Part shown: in pieces, positions 1-8,214 of the stretch
How positions within the stretch are numbered: position 1 is the first letter of the stretch
How the letters are laid out: every line of letters starts with the position of its first letter
DNA from: Cognatishimia sp. SS12
Lineage (GTDB): Bacteria > Pseudomonadota > Alphaproteobacteria > Rhodobacterales > Rhodobacteraceae
Assembly (NCBI RefSeq): GCF_028369055.1
Contig: NZ_JAQNCZ010000003.1
Location: 310,001 to 374,000 of the forward strand
DNA length: 64,000 nt
Direction: 5' to 3'
Notes under the pieces: generated by a model
The model's database searches: none
Seen by the model: the letters and a program-made list of their open reading frames with translations, nothing else
Told to the model about the DNA's origin: nothing
Program-made: the position numbers and the translations under genes

Positions 1-1150
1 TCAGAAGCAGCACGCATTCAATCGCGCGGCCGGTCTGGTTCAGCGTGATGCCGCCCAGGGTCGCGGTGATGTCGGCATAGCCCACTGCAATCGCCAGAGA
101 CGAGTTCTTGGTGATGTTCAGATACTGAGAAATCAGTGGCGGAATGATCACGCGGAGCGCTTGCGGCAGCACCACGAGGTTCATGACCCGGCTCTGACGC
201 AGCCCCAAAGCAGAGGCGGCCTCGGTCTGGCCTTTGGAAATCGCCTGAATACCCGCGCGCACGTTCTCTGCGATAAAGGCACCTGTGTAGATCGACAGTG
301 CAAACCACAGCGCAATCAGCGGGCCACCAACCTTGATGCCTCCCTGAAAGTTGAACCCTTTCAGCGCCGGCACATCCCAGGTCAGACCCATGATGAGCAT
401 CAGCAGGACAAAAGGGACAAACCAGATCGCAAGGTTGATGAACAGGGTCGAAGGACGCTCACCGGTTTTCTCTTGCTTGGCTGTCGCCCAGGCCGCCACG
501 CGGCGCGTCGCAAACCAGGACCCGATCAGAAACGCAATCACCAGCAGCCAGTTGAGGCCAGCGCTGGCAAACAGCCCGCTCTCAAATTGTGGGCTTGGGA
601 TATAGATCCCGCGGTTGGTGAATGCAAAAAGATCAAGCACCATGCTGGAGGTCGCATTATCGCCGCGGAATGCGCGTGGCCCCGGCAGTACCGCTGTCAT
701 GATGGTGAAAATGATGATGATCCAGATCAGTACCGGAATATTGCGGAAAATTTCCACGTAAACCGACATGACTTTGGCCACGAGCCAGTTGTTGGAAAGG
801 CGCAGAACACCTGCAATCACACCAAATACAGTGGCGGTGAGACAGGCGAAAAACGCAACCAACAGGGTGTTCAGAACCCCGACAATGGCGGCGCGCAGGT
901 GGGTGGATTGACTGTCATAGTCGATCAGAACTTGGTTGATGTCATACCCGGAGGTATCACCCAAGAAACTGTAGGAAATATTCAAACCCGCAGCGCGCAG
1001 GTTTTGAATGAGGTTGTTTCCCAGAAACCAGAATGAAAGAGCAAGGACAAGCGCAGCGATCACTTGAAATGTAAGTGACCTGTAGCGCGTGTCGTAAATC
1101 AGCATAGACAGCCGAAACGACTCCTTCGGAGGGTCGGTAAGTGTAGACAT
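1..1150 (-). CDS. aapQ: General L-amino acid ABC transporter permease, AapQ/BztB type (partial at window edge)
   Basis: The reading frame starts at ATG 1150 and is still open at base 1, so the last residues lie outside the window (383 codons seen; the family is about 400). The product is an inner-membrane permease with several hydrophobic segments and, near the end, the EAA-type loop of the HisMQ group (QTEAASALGLRQS), followed by VMNLVVLPQALRVIIPPL, which contacts the ATPase subunit. In AapJQMP/BztABCD systems this subunit pairs with AapM/BztC to import glutamate, glutamine, aspartate and other amino acids. The binding protein gene ends about 130 bases upstream on the same strand, which fits the usual aapJ-aapQ order. 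Assignment to AapQ rather than AapM rests on gene order and the long N-terminal domain. Confidence 0.9.
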   Translation of the reverse strand, partial: MSTLTDPPKESFRLSMLIYDTRYRSLTFQVIAALVLALSFWFLGNNLIQNLRAAGLNISYSFLGDTSGYDINQVLIDYDSQSTHLRAAIVGVLNTLLVAFFACLTATVFGVIAGVLRLSNNWLVAKVMSVYVEIFRNIPVLIWIIIIFTIMTAVLPGPRAFRGDNATSSMVLDLFAFTNRGIYIPSPQFESGLFASAGLNWLLVIAFLIGSWFATRRVAAWATAKQEKTGERPSTLFINLAIWFVPFVLLMLIMGLTWDVPALKGFNFQGGIKVGGPLIALWFALSIYTGAFIAENVRAGIQAISKGQTEAASALGLRQSRVMNLVVLPQALRVIIPPLISQYLNITKNSSLAIAVGYADITATLGGITLNQTGRAIECVLLL

Positions 1151-1235
1151 TAGAGATTCCCCGTGATTTCGATCGTCTTTTGTTTGGTTTATATGCGCCC
1201 GAGGCGCGCGATCGAATTTCAGTGCCGGTATAGTG

Positions 1236-1266
1236 AATGGGGCGCAGGCTTGCGCCTACGCCCCAA
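1236..1266 (-). other. Intercistronic hairpin between aapJ and aapQ
   Basis: An inverted repeat (GGGGCGCAGGC at 1239-1249 against GCGCCTACGCCCC at 1252-1264, one mismatch) lies just behind the stop of the binding protein gene. It is not followed by a T-tract, so it is more likely an mRNA-stabilising or partial-termination hairpin of the kind that keeps binding-protein message above permease message. The functional role is inferred. Confidence 0.5.
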
Positions 1267-1277
1267 ACTTTAGGCTA

Positions 1278-2297
1278 TTAGCGTACTGGTGGAGAGTACT
1301 GCAGACCACCTTCGGTCCACAGTGCGTTCAGACCACGTGCCAGACCAATTGCGGACTGGCCACCCAGGTGACGCTCAAAGCTTTCACCGTAGTTGCCAAC
1401 AGCAGAGATGATGCGGACCGCCCAGTCGGCGTCCAGACCCAGCATCTCGCCCATGCTGCCTTCGTGGCCGAGCAGACGGTTGATTTCTGGGTTGTCAGTC
1501 TTTTCACCCGCCAGTGTGGCGATGTTTGCAGACGTGATGCCCAGCTCTTCTGCGGCTACGAGAGTGTTGTAGGACCAGCGTACAACATCTGCCCACTCGT
1601 CATCGCCGTGGCGAACGGTTGGGCCAAGCGGCTCTTTGGAGATGATGTCACCCAGGATGGTGTGATCACCAGGAGTCTCAAAAGTGGCGCGTGTGGAGGC
1701 CAGCTGCGAAGCGTCGGTTGTGAAAACGTCGCAAGACCCTGCCAGATACTGCTGCTGAGCTTCAGCAACGGTTTCGATTGGCACTGGCTCATAGCTGATG
1801 TTGTTGGAGCGGAAGAAATCCGCCAGGTTCAGCTCGGTTGTGGTGCCGGTTTGGATACAAACGGTTGCACCGTCCAGTTCCTTGGCAGAGGACACGCCCA
1901 GTTCCTTTGGAACCATAAAGCCCTGACCGTCATAATAGTTCACACCAACAAAGGTGAACTTCAGGTCTGCGTCACGGGACAGAGTCCATGTGGTCACGCG
2001 GGACAGCATGTCGATCTCACCAGCGGACAGCGCGGTGAAACGAGTCTTTGGTGTGGTTGGTACAAATTCTACCGCAGTGGAATCGCCCAAAACGGCCGCG
2101 GCAACAGCACGGCATACGTCAACGTCAAAACCTTCCCAAACGCCTTCAGCGTTTGGTGCGGAAAAGCCGACAACACCGGTCGTTACACCGCAGTTCAGTT
2201 TGCCACGGGCCTTGACGTCATCAAGAGTGCCAGCAGCAGCAGCACCGGCGGACAAGCAAGCAACTGTCGCGGCACCAAAGATTACGGATTTTTTCAT
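1278..2297 (-). CDS. aapJ: Periplasmic general L-amino acid-binding protein, AapJ/BztA type
   Basis: A 339-residue solute-binding protein with a signal peptide (MKKSVIFGAATVACLSAGAAAAG, cleavage near residue 22). It then runs as a type II periplasmic binding fold: GKLNCGVTTGVVGFSAP opening, GFDVDVCRAVAAAVLGD (the usual GxDVDxCRAxAAA signature of polar amino-acid binders), and a conserved C-terminal part. It delivers glutamate, glutamine, aspartate and related amino acids to the permease encoded just downstream. The ATG has a good ribosome site (AGGAAGAGG) upstream. Length is normal for the family (about 340). The 198 bases upstream must contain its promoter, but I see no convincing one there. 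Confidence 0.93.
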   Translation of the reverse strand: MKKSVIFGAATVACLSAGAAAAGTLDDVKARGKLNCGVTTGVVGFSAPNAEGVWEGFDVDVCRAVAAAVLGDSTAVEFVPTTPKTRFTALSAGEIDMLSRVTTWTLSRDADLKFTFVGVNYYDGQGFMVPKELGVSSAKELDGATVCIQTGTTTELNLADFFRSNNISYEPVPIETVAEAQQQYLAGSCDVFTTDASQLASTRATFETPGDHTILGDIISKEPLGPTVRHGDDEWADVVRWSYNTLVAAEELGITSANIATLAGEKTDNPEINRLLGHEGSMGEMLGLDADWAVRIISAVGNYGESFERHLGGQSAIGLARGLNALWTEGGLQYSPPVR

Positions 2298-2495
2298 ATT
2301 TACCTCTTCCTGAATTGCCGCCCCTGTTAGGGCGGTCGCCCTTCTATTTCTAGAATGGCTTCATACTGGTAGGGTTCTCGCCCCCTCAGCGAGGGCAGTT
2401 TGGGCGGATTCATTGGAAAAGGTCAAGGGCGCCATCAAGGTTTTTGATGAATTCTCAAAAACTGCCTGCGGCGAAAAATTCGCGCACAAATATGC

Positions 2496-3209
2496 TTAAT
2501 CGTTACACTTTTTATAGAAATCATAGGCATGTAAAAACGCCTGACGCTTGGTTTCCGCAAGGGAAGTTGCCTCTTCGTCTTTTCCCCATTGCTCTTCTTG
2601 CCAAGCTTCGTCAACGCGCGAGCGCTGCCAGATATCTTCCGAAGGCAAAAATTCGCGTGTGGCCGCGAATCCCAGAACAAGCGATCCGGTCAGGCTCACC
2701 AAATCGTGAAATGCGGCCAGTTCAAATGGGGAAAGCGCGTGCACTTGTTCTCGCAGCGCCGCAAGCGCCGCCGCATCCTGTTCAAGGAACATCACACCAG
2801 CAGTGGACTTCAGCCGCGCCCCCAAAGTTTCGGCCGCCCAATCCAACACCTCGTCCCACGCAGCAGCTTGGCGCGCGACCAGCCCCTCGGGCGCCTCTGC
2901 ACGGTAACACAGCAGATCGGTGCCACCGTATTCCGCAAGCATATCCGCGACGGCCGCATGTTGCGGCGTGACCTTATCCAATGCTGAATTGGCTGTGCGC
3001 GTGTAGGGCAACGCCAGGGGATCGATCTCATCACCCTGCGCCTGCCATTCAGCAACAATCGCCTCGGCCAGCGCTTTGCTTGGCACAACAACCGGGGTCT
3101 TGGCCGGGGTTTTCAGGCCGCGCCCATCAAGCTCAATCACATAGCCACTATCGCTCTCACGATAGCCCGCCGCGCTCCAGAACCGTTTTTTGACTTCCCA
3201 ATTGGACAT
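2496..3209 (-). CDS. ATP12-family chaperone
   Basis: A 237-residue protein with the ATP12 signature: KRFWSAAGYRE near the N-terminus, YVIELDGRGLKTPAKTPVVVPS, then LAEAIVAEWQAQGDEIDP and LPYTRTANSALDKV. In mitochondria ATP12 binds the F1-ATPase alpha subunit before assembly, and alphaproteobacteria carry homologues presumed to do the same. It is the last gene of a tightly packed run; its start lies 3 bases behind the stop of the HAD hydrolase gene, so the two are surely co-transcribed. No membrane segment or signal peptide is seen, so a cytoplasmic protein. A role in F1 assembly here is taken from the family and not shown by the context. Confidence 0.88.
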   Translation of the reverse strand: MSNWEVKKRFWSAAGYRESDSGYVIELDGRGLKTPAKTPVVVPSKALAEAIVAEWQAQGDEIDPLALPYTRTANSALDKVTPQHAAVADMLAEYGGTDLLCYRAEAPEGLVARQAAAWDEVLDWAAETLGARLKSTAGVMFLEQDAAALAALREQVHALSPFELAAFHDLVSLTGSLVLGFAATREFLPSEDIWQRSRVDEAWQEEQWGKDEEATSLAETKRQAFLHAYDFYKKCND

Positions 3210-3212
3210 GAC

Positions 3213-3884
3213 TTACCCCCAGACCGAATTCAGCACATCGTGCACTTCTGCAAATTTGGAAATGACGACATCCGCCGCCGTCAGCTGCGCAGCGTGGTGA
3301 TAGCCCCAGTCAACGCCAATCGCAAACACACCCGCAGCTTTGGCCATTTCCATGTCATAGCTGGTATCGCCGACCATCACCGCACGGTCCGGGCTGACGC
3401 CCGTTTCATTCAAGGCCTCCAGAACCATGGCCGGATGCGGTTTTGACGGGTGGTGATCCGCCACTTGCTGCGTCACGAAATATTTGCGCAGGCCATGACC
3501 GTCCAGCAACTTGTCCAATCCGCGCCGCGATTTCCCGGTGGCAACACCCAACAGCGTTTCGGGGTCGGCATGCAGCTGATCAATGACCGCGCGTGCACCG
3601 GGAAACAGCGGGCTGCTTTCGGCGCTGCCCTTGGTTTGCCGCAAATGCATATAGGCAGATTTATAACCCTCAACCAACGCCGCATGCTGCGACGCTGACC
3701 CATGCGGCACAAGGTTGGGAAATATCACCTCTAAAGATAGTCCCACCTGCTGCAAGATCGCCTCGCGCTCAGGCACCGGCAGACCCACCGAGTCAAAGCT
3801 CAGCGACATCGCCCCCAGAATGTCGGCCTGGCTGTCCACCAAGGTGCCATCGACATCAAAGAGAACCAGCCGCAGATCACTCAT
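3213..3884 (-). CDS. HAD-superfamily hydrolase, phosphoglycolate phosphatase-like (subfamily IA)
   Basis: A 223-residue cytosolic phosphatase. Motif I is LFDVDGTLVDS (residues 8-18, with the nucleophile and acid-base Asp pair), motif II is VATGKS, and the last motif is MVGDTSYDMEMAKAAG near residue 170 with the Mg-binding acidic pair. The helical cap sits between motifs I and II, as in subfamily IA. Substrate is unknown: phosphoglycolate, pyridoxal phosphate or a nucleotide are all possible. Its start overlaps the stop of the pseudouridine synthase gene by four bases (ATGA), which points to translational coupling. Confidence 0.9.
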   Translation of the reverse strand: MSDLRLVLFDVDGTLVDSQADILGAMSLSFDSVGLPVPEREAILQQVGLSLEVIFPNLVPHGSASQHAALVEGYKSAYMHLRQTKGSAESSPLFPGARAVIDQLHADPETLLGVATGKSRRGLDKLLDGHGLRKYFVTQQVADHHPSKPHPAMVLEALNETGVSPDRAVMVGDTSYDMEMAKAAGVFAIGVDWGYHHAAQLTAADVVISKFAEVHDVLNSVWG

Positions 3885-4924
3885 TGCAGTTCCTCAAACG
3901 GATCTTCCGCCGCCATGTCGGGCGTCCAGTCAAAGGTTTCAAACGTGTGTTTCATATGATCGGGCAAAGGCGCATGAATGGTCAGGACCTGTCGCGTCGC
4001 CGGATGCTCAAAGGAAATGGTGCGCGCGTGCAGGTGCAGCTTTTTGCTGATAATACCACCCAACTGTGCGCCCCAGCCATCGCCCAGGTTTTCTTGACCG
4101 GAGCCACCATATTTACCATCGCCGGCAATCGGGTGGCCGATCTCGGCCATATGCGCGCGCAGCTGATGGGTGCGCCCGGTGATCGGTTCCATCGCGACCC
4201 AGGCCGCGCGGCTGGCCACACGATAGAGCGTCGCATATTGCGTAATCGCCCGCTTCGCCCCCGGCGTGCTGGCGACATCGCGCGGATGCAGCGCAATCAT
4301 CTTCTCGCCTTCGCCGTGTTTGCCGCGACCCGGTGCCTTCACGAGGCCAAATTTGATTTCACCCAGATAGGGCGTTGGCACGCCAGCAACGACGGCCCAG
4401 TAGATCTTGCGCGTGGCGTGGTGGCGAAAGGCGGCTGTCAGATCGCTCGCCATCTTGCGGCTGCGCGCCAGCACCAGAACCCCGGAGGTATCCTTGTCCA
4501 GCCGGTGCACCAGACGCGGTTTTTCTTCGTAGCCAAATTTCAGCGCCTCAGCGAGCCCATCGACGTGGCGCGTCTGTTTGCTGCCGCCCTGGGTTGGCAG
4601 GCCCGCAGGTTTGTTCAAAATGATGATGTCATCATCGCGGTAGATCACGCAGGACTGAATCAGTTTCTCATCCGCCGCCGAAATACGCAGGGTGCTCTGT
4701 GGTTTGGGCGCATAGAAATCCGGCACCGGCGGGACGCGCACGCTCTGGCCTTCGACCAGCCGCGTCGCCGGTTTGACCCGCCCGCCGTCGATACGCAATT
4801 CGCCCTTGCGGCACATTTTCTCAATGCGGATCTGATTGAGCTGCGGAAATTTCGCTTTCATCCAGCGGTCCAGCCGCATATCGGCGTCATCCGCTGAAAC
4901 CGTGATATTCTGTACGCCACTCAT
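3881..4924 (-). CDS. rluC: RluA-family 23S rRNA pseudouridine synthase (RluC-like)
   Basis: I choose ATG 4924 because it overlaps the fluoride channel stop as ATGA; an ATG at 4948 is possible but lies deep inside the upstream gene. The 347-residue product has an N-terminal S4 RNA-binding domain (MRLDRWMKAKFPQL through GELRIDGGRV) and a catalytic domain with HRLDKDTSGVLVL, whose Asp (about residue 143) is the nucleophile, and GRTHQLRAHM further on. RluC converts three uridines of 23S rRNA (955, 2504 and 2580 in E. coli) to pseudouridine. The S4 domain supports RluC or RluD over RluA. The exact target sites are inferred. Confidence 0.87.
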   Translation of the reverse strand: MSGVQNITVSADDADMRLDRWMKAKFPQLNQIRIEKMCRKGELRIDGGRVKPATRLVEGQSVRVPPVPDFYAPKPQSTLRISAADEKLIQSCVIYRDDDIIILNKPAGLPTQGGSKQTRHVDGLAEALKFGYEEKPRLVHRLDKDTSGVLVLARSRKMASDLTAAFRHHATRKIYWAVVAGVPTPYLGEIKFGLVKAPGRGKHGEGEKMIALHPRDVASTPGAKRAITQYATLYRVASRAAWVAMEPITGRTHQLRAHMAEIGHPIAGDGKYGGSGQENLGDGWGAQLGGIISKKLHLHARTISFEHPATRQVLTIHAPLPDHMKHTFETFDWTPDMAAEDPFEELQ

Positions 4925-5298
4925 GCCCATATCCCCCGCGCGATCCAAAGCCCCACGATCAGCGCCATCAGCGCGCCCACCACAGAAATCAATACATAGG
5001 CCGCCGCCGCGCTGGCCTGCCCGCGTTCATAAAGCGTCACCGCCTCAAGCGAAAACGCCGAAAATGTTGTGAACCCGCCCAGCAGCCCGGTCATCAGCAG
5101 CGGACTGAATTGCATCAGTCCACGCTTGGCCAGATACACCGCCAAGATCCCCATAACGAGGGAGCCGAAAATATTGACCGTGATCACACCCAGGGGAAAG
5201 CCAGGACCAAACAGACGCAGCGCGCCCAGTCCGGTTAGGTATCGCAGGCATGCGCCCACCGCGCCCCCAAGCGCCACATATACGAGATTCAGTATCAT
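4921..5298 (-). CDS. crcB: Fluoride ion channel FluC/CrcB
   Basis: A 125-residue, four-helix membrane protein with the Fluc family hallmarks: GGAVGACLRYLTG at the start, TVNIFGSLVMGIL in helix 2 (the conserved Asn lines the pore) and LLGGFTTFSAFSLEAVTLYERG, which holds the TFSTF-like phenylalanine track (here TFSAF) and the central Na site. Dual-topology dimers export fluoride passively. No fluoride riboswitch is evident in the roughly 100 bases upstream of the gene, so expression probably follows the rarA operon. It overlaps the next gene by four bases. Confidence 0.93.
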   Translation of the reverse strand: MILNLVYVALGGAVGACLRYLTGLGALRLFGPGFPLGVITVNIFGSLVMGILAVYLAKRGLMQFSPLLMTGLLGGFTTFSAFSLEAVTLYERGQASAAAAYVLISVVGALMALIVGLWIARGIWA

Positions 5299-5400
5299 CC
5301 GGGTCTGTTACGCTTCCCCCCGGCACAAGGCAAGCGAAAGCCCACGCGCCCTGTCAGCGCGCGCGAACACCGGGCGAAAGCGTCACGCTATGACCTGCAA

Positions 5401-6726
5401 TCATTGGCGATCTTGGCGTTTTTCGCGCAGCTTTGCAAAGTACTCATGCCGCTTTTTGAGCTCGCGTTCAAAGCCGCGCTCAACCGGTTCGTAAAACGCC
5501 GGGCGCTGCATGCCCTCGGGAAAATAGTTCTGACCAGAAAAGCCATCCTCGGCATCATGATCATAGGCGTAACCTTTGCCATAGCCCTGCTCATCCATCA
5601 ATTTCGTGGGTGCGTTGAGAATGTGTTTGGGCGGCATTTGTGAACCGGTTTTGCGCGCCGACGCGCGGGCGGCCTTATAGGCTTTGTAGACCCCATTGGA
5701 TTTTGGCGCGAGCGCCAGATAGACCACCGCATTGGCCAGCGCCAGTTCCCCTTCGGGGGAGCCAAGCCGCTCGTAGGTCTGCCAGGCCTGCAGGCAGACC
5801 GCCTGCGCCTGCGGGTCTGCGAGGCTGATGTCTTCCACCGCCATGCGCACAAAGCGCCGCGCCAGATAGCGCGGGTCCTCGCCCCCCTCCAGCATACGCG
5901 CATACCAATAGAGCGCGGCATCCGGGTCAGAGCCGCGCACCGATTTATGCAGCGCCGAAATCAGGTTGTAATGTTCTTCGCCGTTCTTGTCGTATTTCGC
6001 TGCACGGCGCATCAGACGTTTGGCGAGTTGCTCGGGCGTGAGCGGTGCCGCCACTTTCCAGGCGGCAATCTGCTCGACCAAATTCAGCAGCGCGCGCCCG
6101 TCGCCATCGGCCATTTCAAGCAATGTCTCGCGTGCCTGCGCCGCCAGCGGCAAGGGGCGCGACAGTTCCGCCTCAGCGCGTTTGGTCAAGGCCTCAAGAT
6201 CGTCAAAGCCCAGCCGCTCCAGCACCAGCACCTGCGCGCGTGACAACAGCGCGGCGTTCAGCTCAAAGCTGGGGTTTTCCGTGGTCGCGCCCACCAACAG
6301 GATGGTGCCATCTTCCATATGTGGCAAAAACCCATCCTGCTGCGCCTTGTTGAAACGATGGATCTCATCCACGAACAGCAGCGTGCCATGACCGTTCTGT
6401 CGCCGCAGCTTCGCCGCTTCAAAGACTTTGCGCAATTCGGGCACGCCGGTGAAAATCGCGCTGATCTGCACGAAATGCAGATCGGTTTCCTGCGCCAGTA
6501 GCCGTGCAATTGTGGTTTTGCCAACACCGGGTGGCCCCCAGAAGACGAGCGAGCTTAGTGCGCCCGAAGCCAGCATGACCCCCAAAGGGGCTTCCGGCCC
6601 CAGGACCTGCTGCTGGCCAATCACATCAGACAGCGATTGCGGACGCAGCCGATCCGCCAGTGGCCGGGGGGCGGTGTCGGTTGCGGGGCCATCAGGCGCG
6701 GGAGAATCTGAAAAGAGGTCGGACAT
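5401..6726 (-). CDS. rarA: Replication-associated recombination protein RarA (AAA+ ATPase, MgsA family)
   Basis: A 441-residue AAA+ ATPase related to clamp loaders. Walker A is GPPGVGKTT (residues 64-72), Walker B is LLFVDEIHRFNK (about 117-126), sensor 1 is LLVGATTENPSFELN. The C-terminal oligomerisation part has the typical RGSDPDAALYWYARMLEGGEDPRYLARR signature in two stretches. RarA acts at stalled or broken replication forks and also interacts with SSB. It begins two bases after the stop of the HtrA-type protease gene, and is followed 100 bases later by the fluoride channel gene, so it is part of a longer transcript. Confidence 0.95.
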   Translation of the reverse strand: MSDLFSDSPAPDGPATDTAPRPLADRLRPQSLSDVIGQQQVLGPEAPLGVMLASGALSSLVFWGPPGVGKTTIARLLAQETDLHFVQISAIFTGVPELRKVFEAAKLRRQNGHGTLLFVDEIHRFNKAQQDGFLPHMEDGTILLVGATTENPSFELNAALLSRAQVLVLERLGFDDLEALTKRAEAELSRPLPLAAQARETLLEMADGDGRALLNLVEQIAAWKVAAPLTPEQLAKRLMRRAAKYDKNGEEHYNLISALHKSVRGSDPDAALYWYARMLEGGEDPRYLARRFVRMAVEDISLADPQAQAVCLQAWQTYERLGSPEGELALANAVVYLALAPKSNGVYKAYKAARASARKTGSQMPPKHILNAPTKLMDEQGYGKGYAYDHDAEDGFSGQNYFPEGMQRPAFYEPVERGFERELKKRHEYFAKLREKRQDRQ

Positions 6727-6728
6727 AG

Positions 6729-8129
6729 CTATAGTCTAAAGCGCATCACGAGCCGGCGCGAGCCGCGTTGTACATCCAGCCGCAGACGCCCTTGGGCCTG
6801 GCGCAACGCCTCTGCGGCCCCGTTAGTATCAGCAACCTCTGCGCCGTTGATCGCCACAAGGATATCACCGGGGACCAGCCCTGCGCGGCGGCCGATGGTG
6901 CCGACGTCCTCGACCAGAACCCCGCGGGCGGTGAGGGGCAGGCCAAACTCCGCGATCACCGCCGGGTTGATATTGGACAGCAACAGGCCCGGAATGGCAG
7001 AGGTGTTTTGGGTTTCCAAAGGCGCGCGCGCCGGGGTCTCTGGCGGCGCGGTCAGCGCAACCCGGCGCACCCCCTCTTTGCCAGAAAAGATGCCCGTCAT
7101 CTCCGCCTCAGCCCCAAGACCCGCCACTGCCATACGAAAGATCATCTCTGCCCCGCCGGTCACGGGGAGCCCATCAACGGCAAGGATTACGTCGCCGGGG
7201 CGAATACCTGCATCGGCAAAGGGGCTTTGCGGGTGCAGATCCGAAATCAGAATACCGCCCGGACGATCCAGCCCGAGGCTGCTGGCGATGTCGGCATCGA
7301 CAGGTTGGCCGACGGCCCCGGCCCAAGGCATTTCAAAACGGCTGTTGCCCGCCTGCGCCTGCGCCACAAATTGCGCCACGAGATTGGCCGGAATGGCAAA
7401 GCCGATGCCGTTGCTGCCGCCCGAACGGGTCAGGATGCGCGTATTCACCCCGATCAATTGCCCGGTCAGGTCAATCAATGCGCCGCCCGAATTGCCCGGA
7501 TTGATCGGCGCATCGGTCTGGATGAAATACCCCTGCCCGCTGCCTGCGGCCGCCCCCGAGCGCGCCAGACCCGAAACGATGCCGCTGCTGACGGTCTGCC
7601 CCACTCCAAAGGGGTTGCCGATGGCCAGCACCAGATCGCCCACTTCGACCTCGTCACTGTTACGCAGCGCGAGGTGCGGCATGTCGGCGACGTCTTCGTT
7701 GATCTGCAATATGGCAAGGTCGTTGGCCTCATCAGCCAAAAGCACCCGCGCGGTATATTCGCGCCGATCGTTCAGCACCACGCGGATATCCGTCGCCATG
7801 CCAACCACGTGATAGTTGGACACCACAATGCCATCTGGCGACAGGATCACACCCGATCCGAGCGAGTTTTGGACCTGCGGCCGTGCGCTGCCAAAGTCAC
7901 GGAACAGGTTCTGGAAAAACGGATCGCCCGAAAACGGGCTCTCGCGCACGGCCACAACCCGTTTGGCATAGATGTTCACCACGGCGGGTGCCGCCTCTTT
8001 CACGAGGGGCGCAAAACTTAGCGTGACCTCAGCCGATGAGGTTGGCACGCGGGTTTCGGCGAAGCTCGGCGCTGCCAGCGTGCTGGCCGCACCCAATACG
8101 AGTGAGAAAATAGCTGCGCGCAACAACAT
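6729..8129 (-). CDS. Periplasmic HtrA/DegP-type serine protease with two PDZ domains
   Basis: I place the start at ATG 8129, which has GGAGG just upstream and gives a clean signal peptide (MLLRAAIFSLVLGAASTLAA, cleavage after SFA, residue 24). A start at 8159 is also possible. The 466-residue product has a trypsin-like domain with catalytic His in SNYHVVG (about 107), Asp in ANDLAIL (about 137) and Ser in NPGNSGGALID (about 214), then two PDZ domains (GILISDLHPQSPFADAGIRPGDVILAVDG is split here as GILISDLHPQSPFADAG and RPGDVILAVDG, and a second RPGxxGDILVAING-like one). Such proteins degrade or refold misfolded periplasmic proteins. Shorter than DegP of E. coli and closer to the DegQ/DegS-like alphaproteobacterial forms. 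Confidence 0.9.
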   Translation of the reverse strand: MLLRAAIFSLVLGAASTLAAPSFAETRVPTSSAEVTLSFAPLVKEAAPAVVNIYAKRVVAVRESPFSGDPFFQNLFRDFGSARPQVQNSLGSGVILSPDGIVVSNYHVVGMATDIRVVLNDRREYTARVLLADEANDLAILQINEDVADMPHLALRNSDEVEVGDLVLAIGNPFGVGQTVSSGIVSGLARSGAAAGSGQGYFIQTDAPINPGNSGGALIDLTGQLIGVNTRILTRSGGSNGIGFAIPANLVAQFVAQAQAGNSRFEMPWAGAVGQPVDADIASSLGLDRPGGILISDLHPQSPFADAGIRPGDVILAVDGLPVTGGAEMIFRMAVAGLGAEAEMTGIFSGKEGVRRVALTAPPETPARAPLETQNTSAIPGLLLSNINPAVIAEFGLPLTARGVLVEDVGTIGRRAGLVPGDILVAINGAEVADTNGAAEALRQAQGRLRLDVQRGSRRLVMRFRL

Positions 8130-8214
8130 GGGGCCTCCGATGCTCGTTTTTTTGAGCATATGCGCCCCATGCCAGGCAATTACAACCCGCGCCAAGGCCG
8201 CGCGTTTTGGTCCG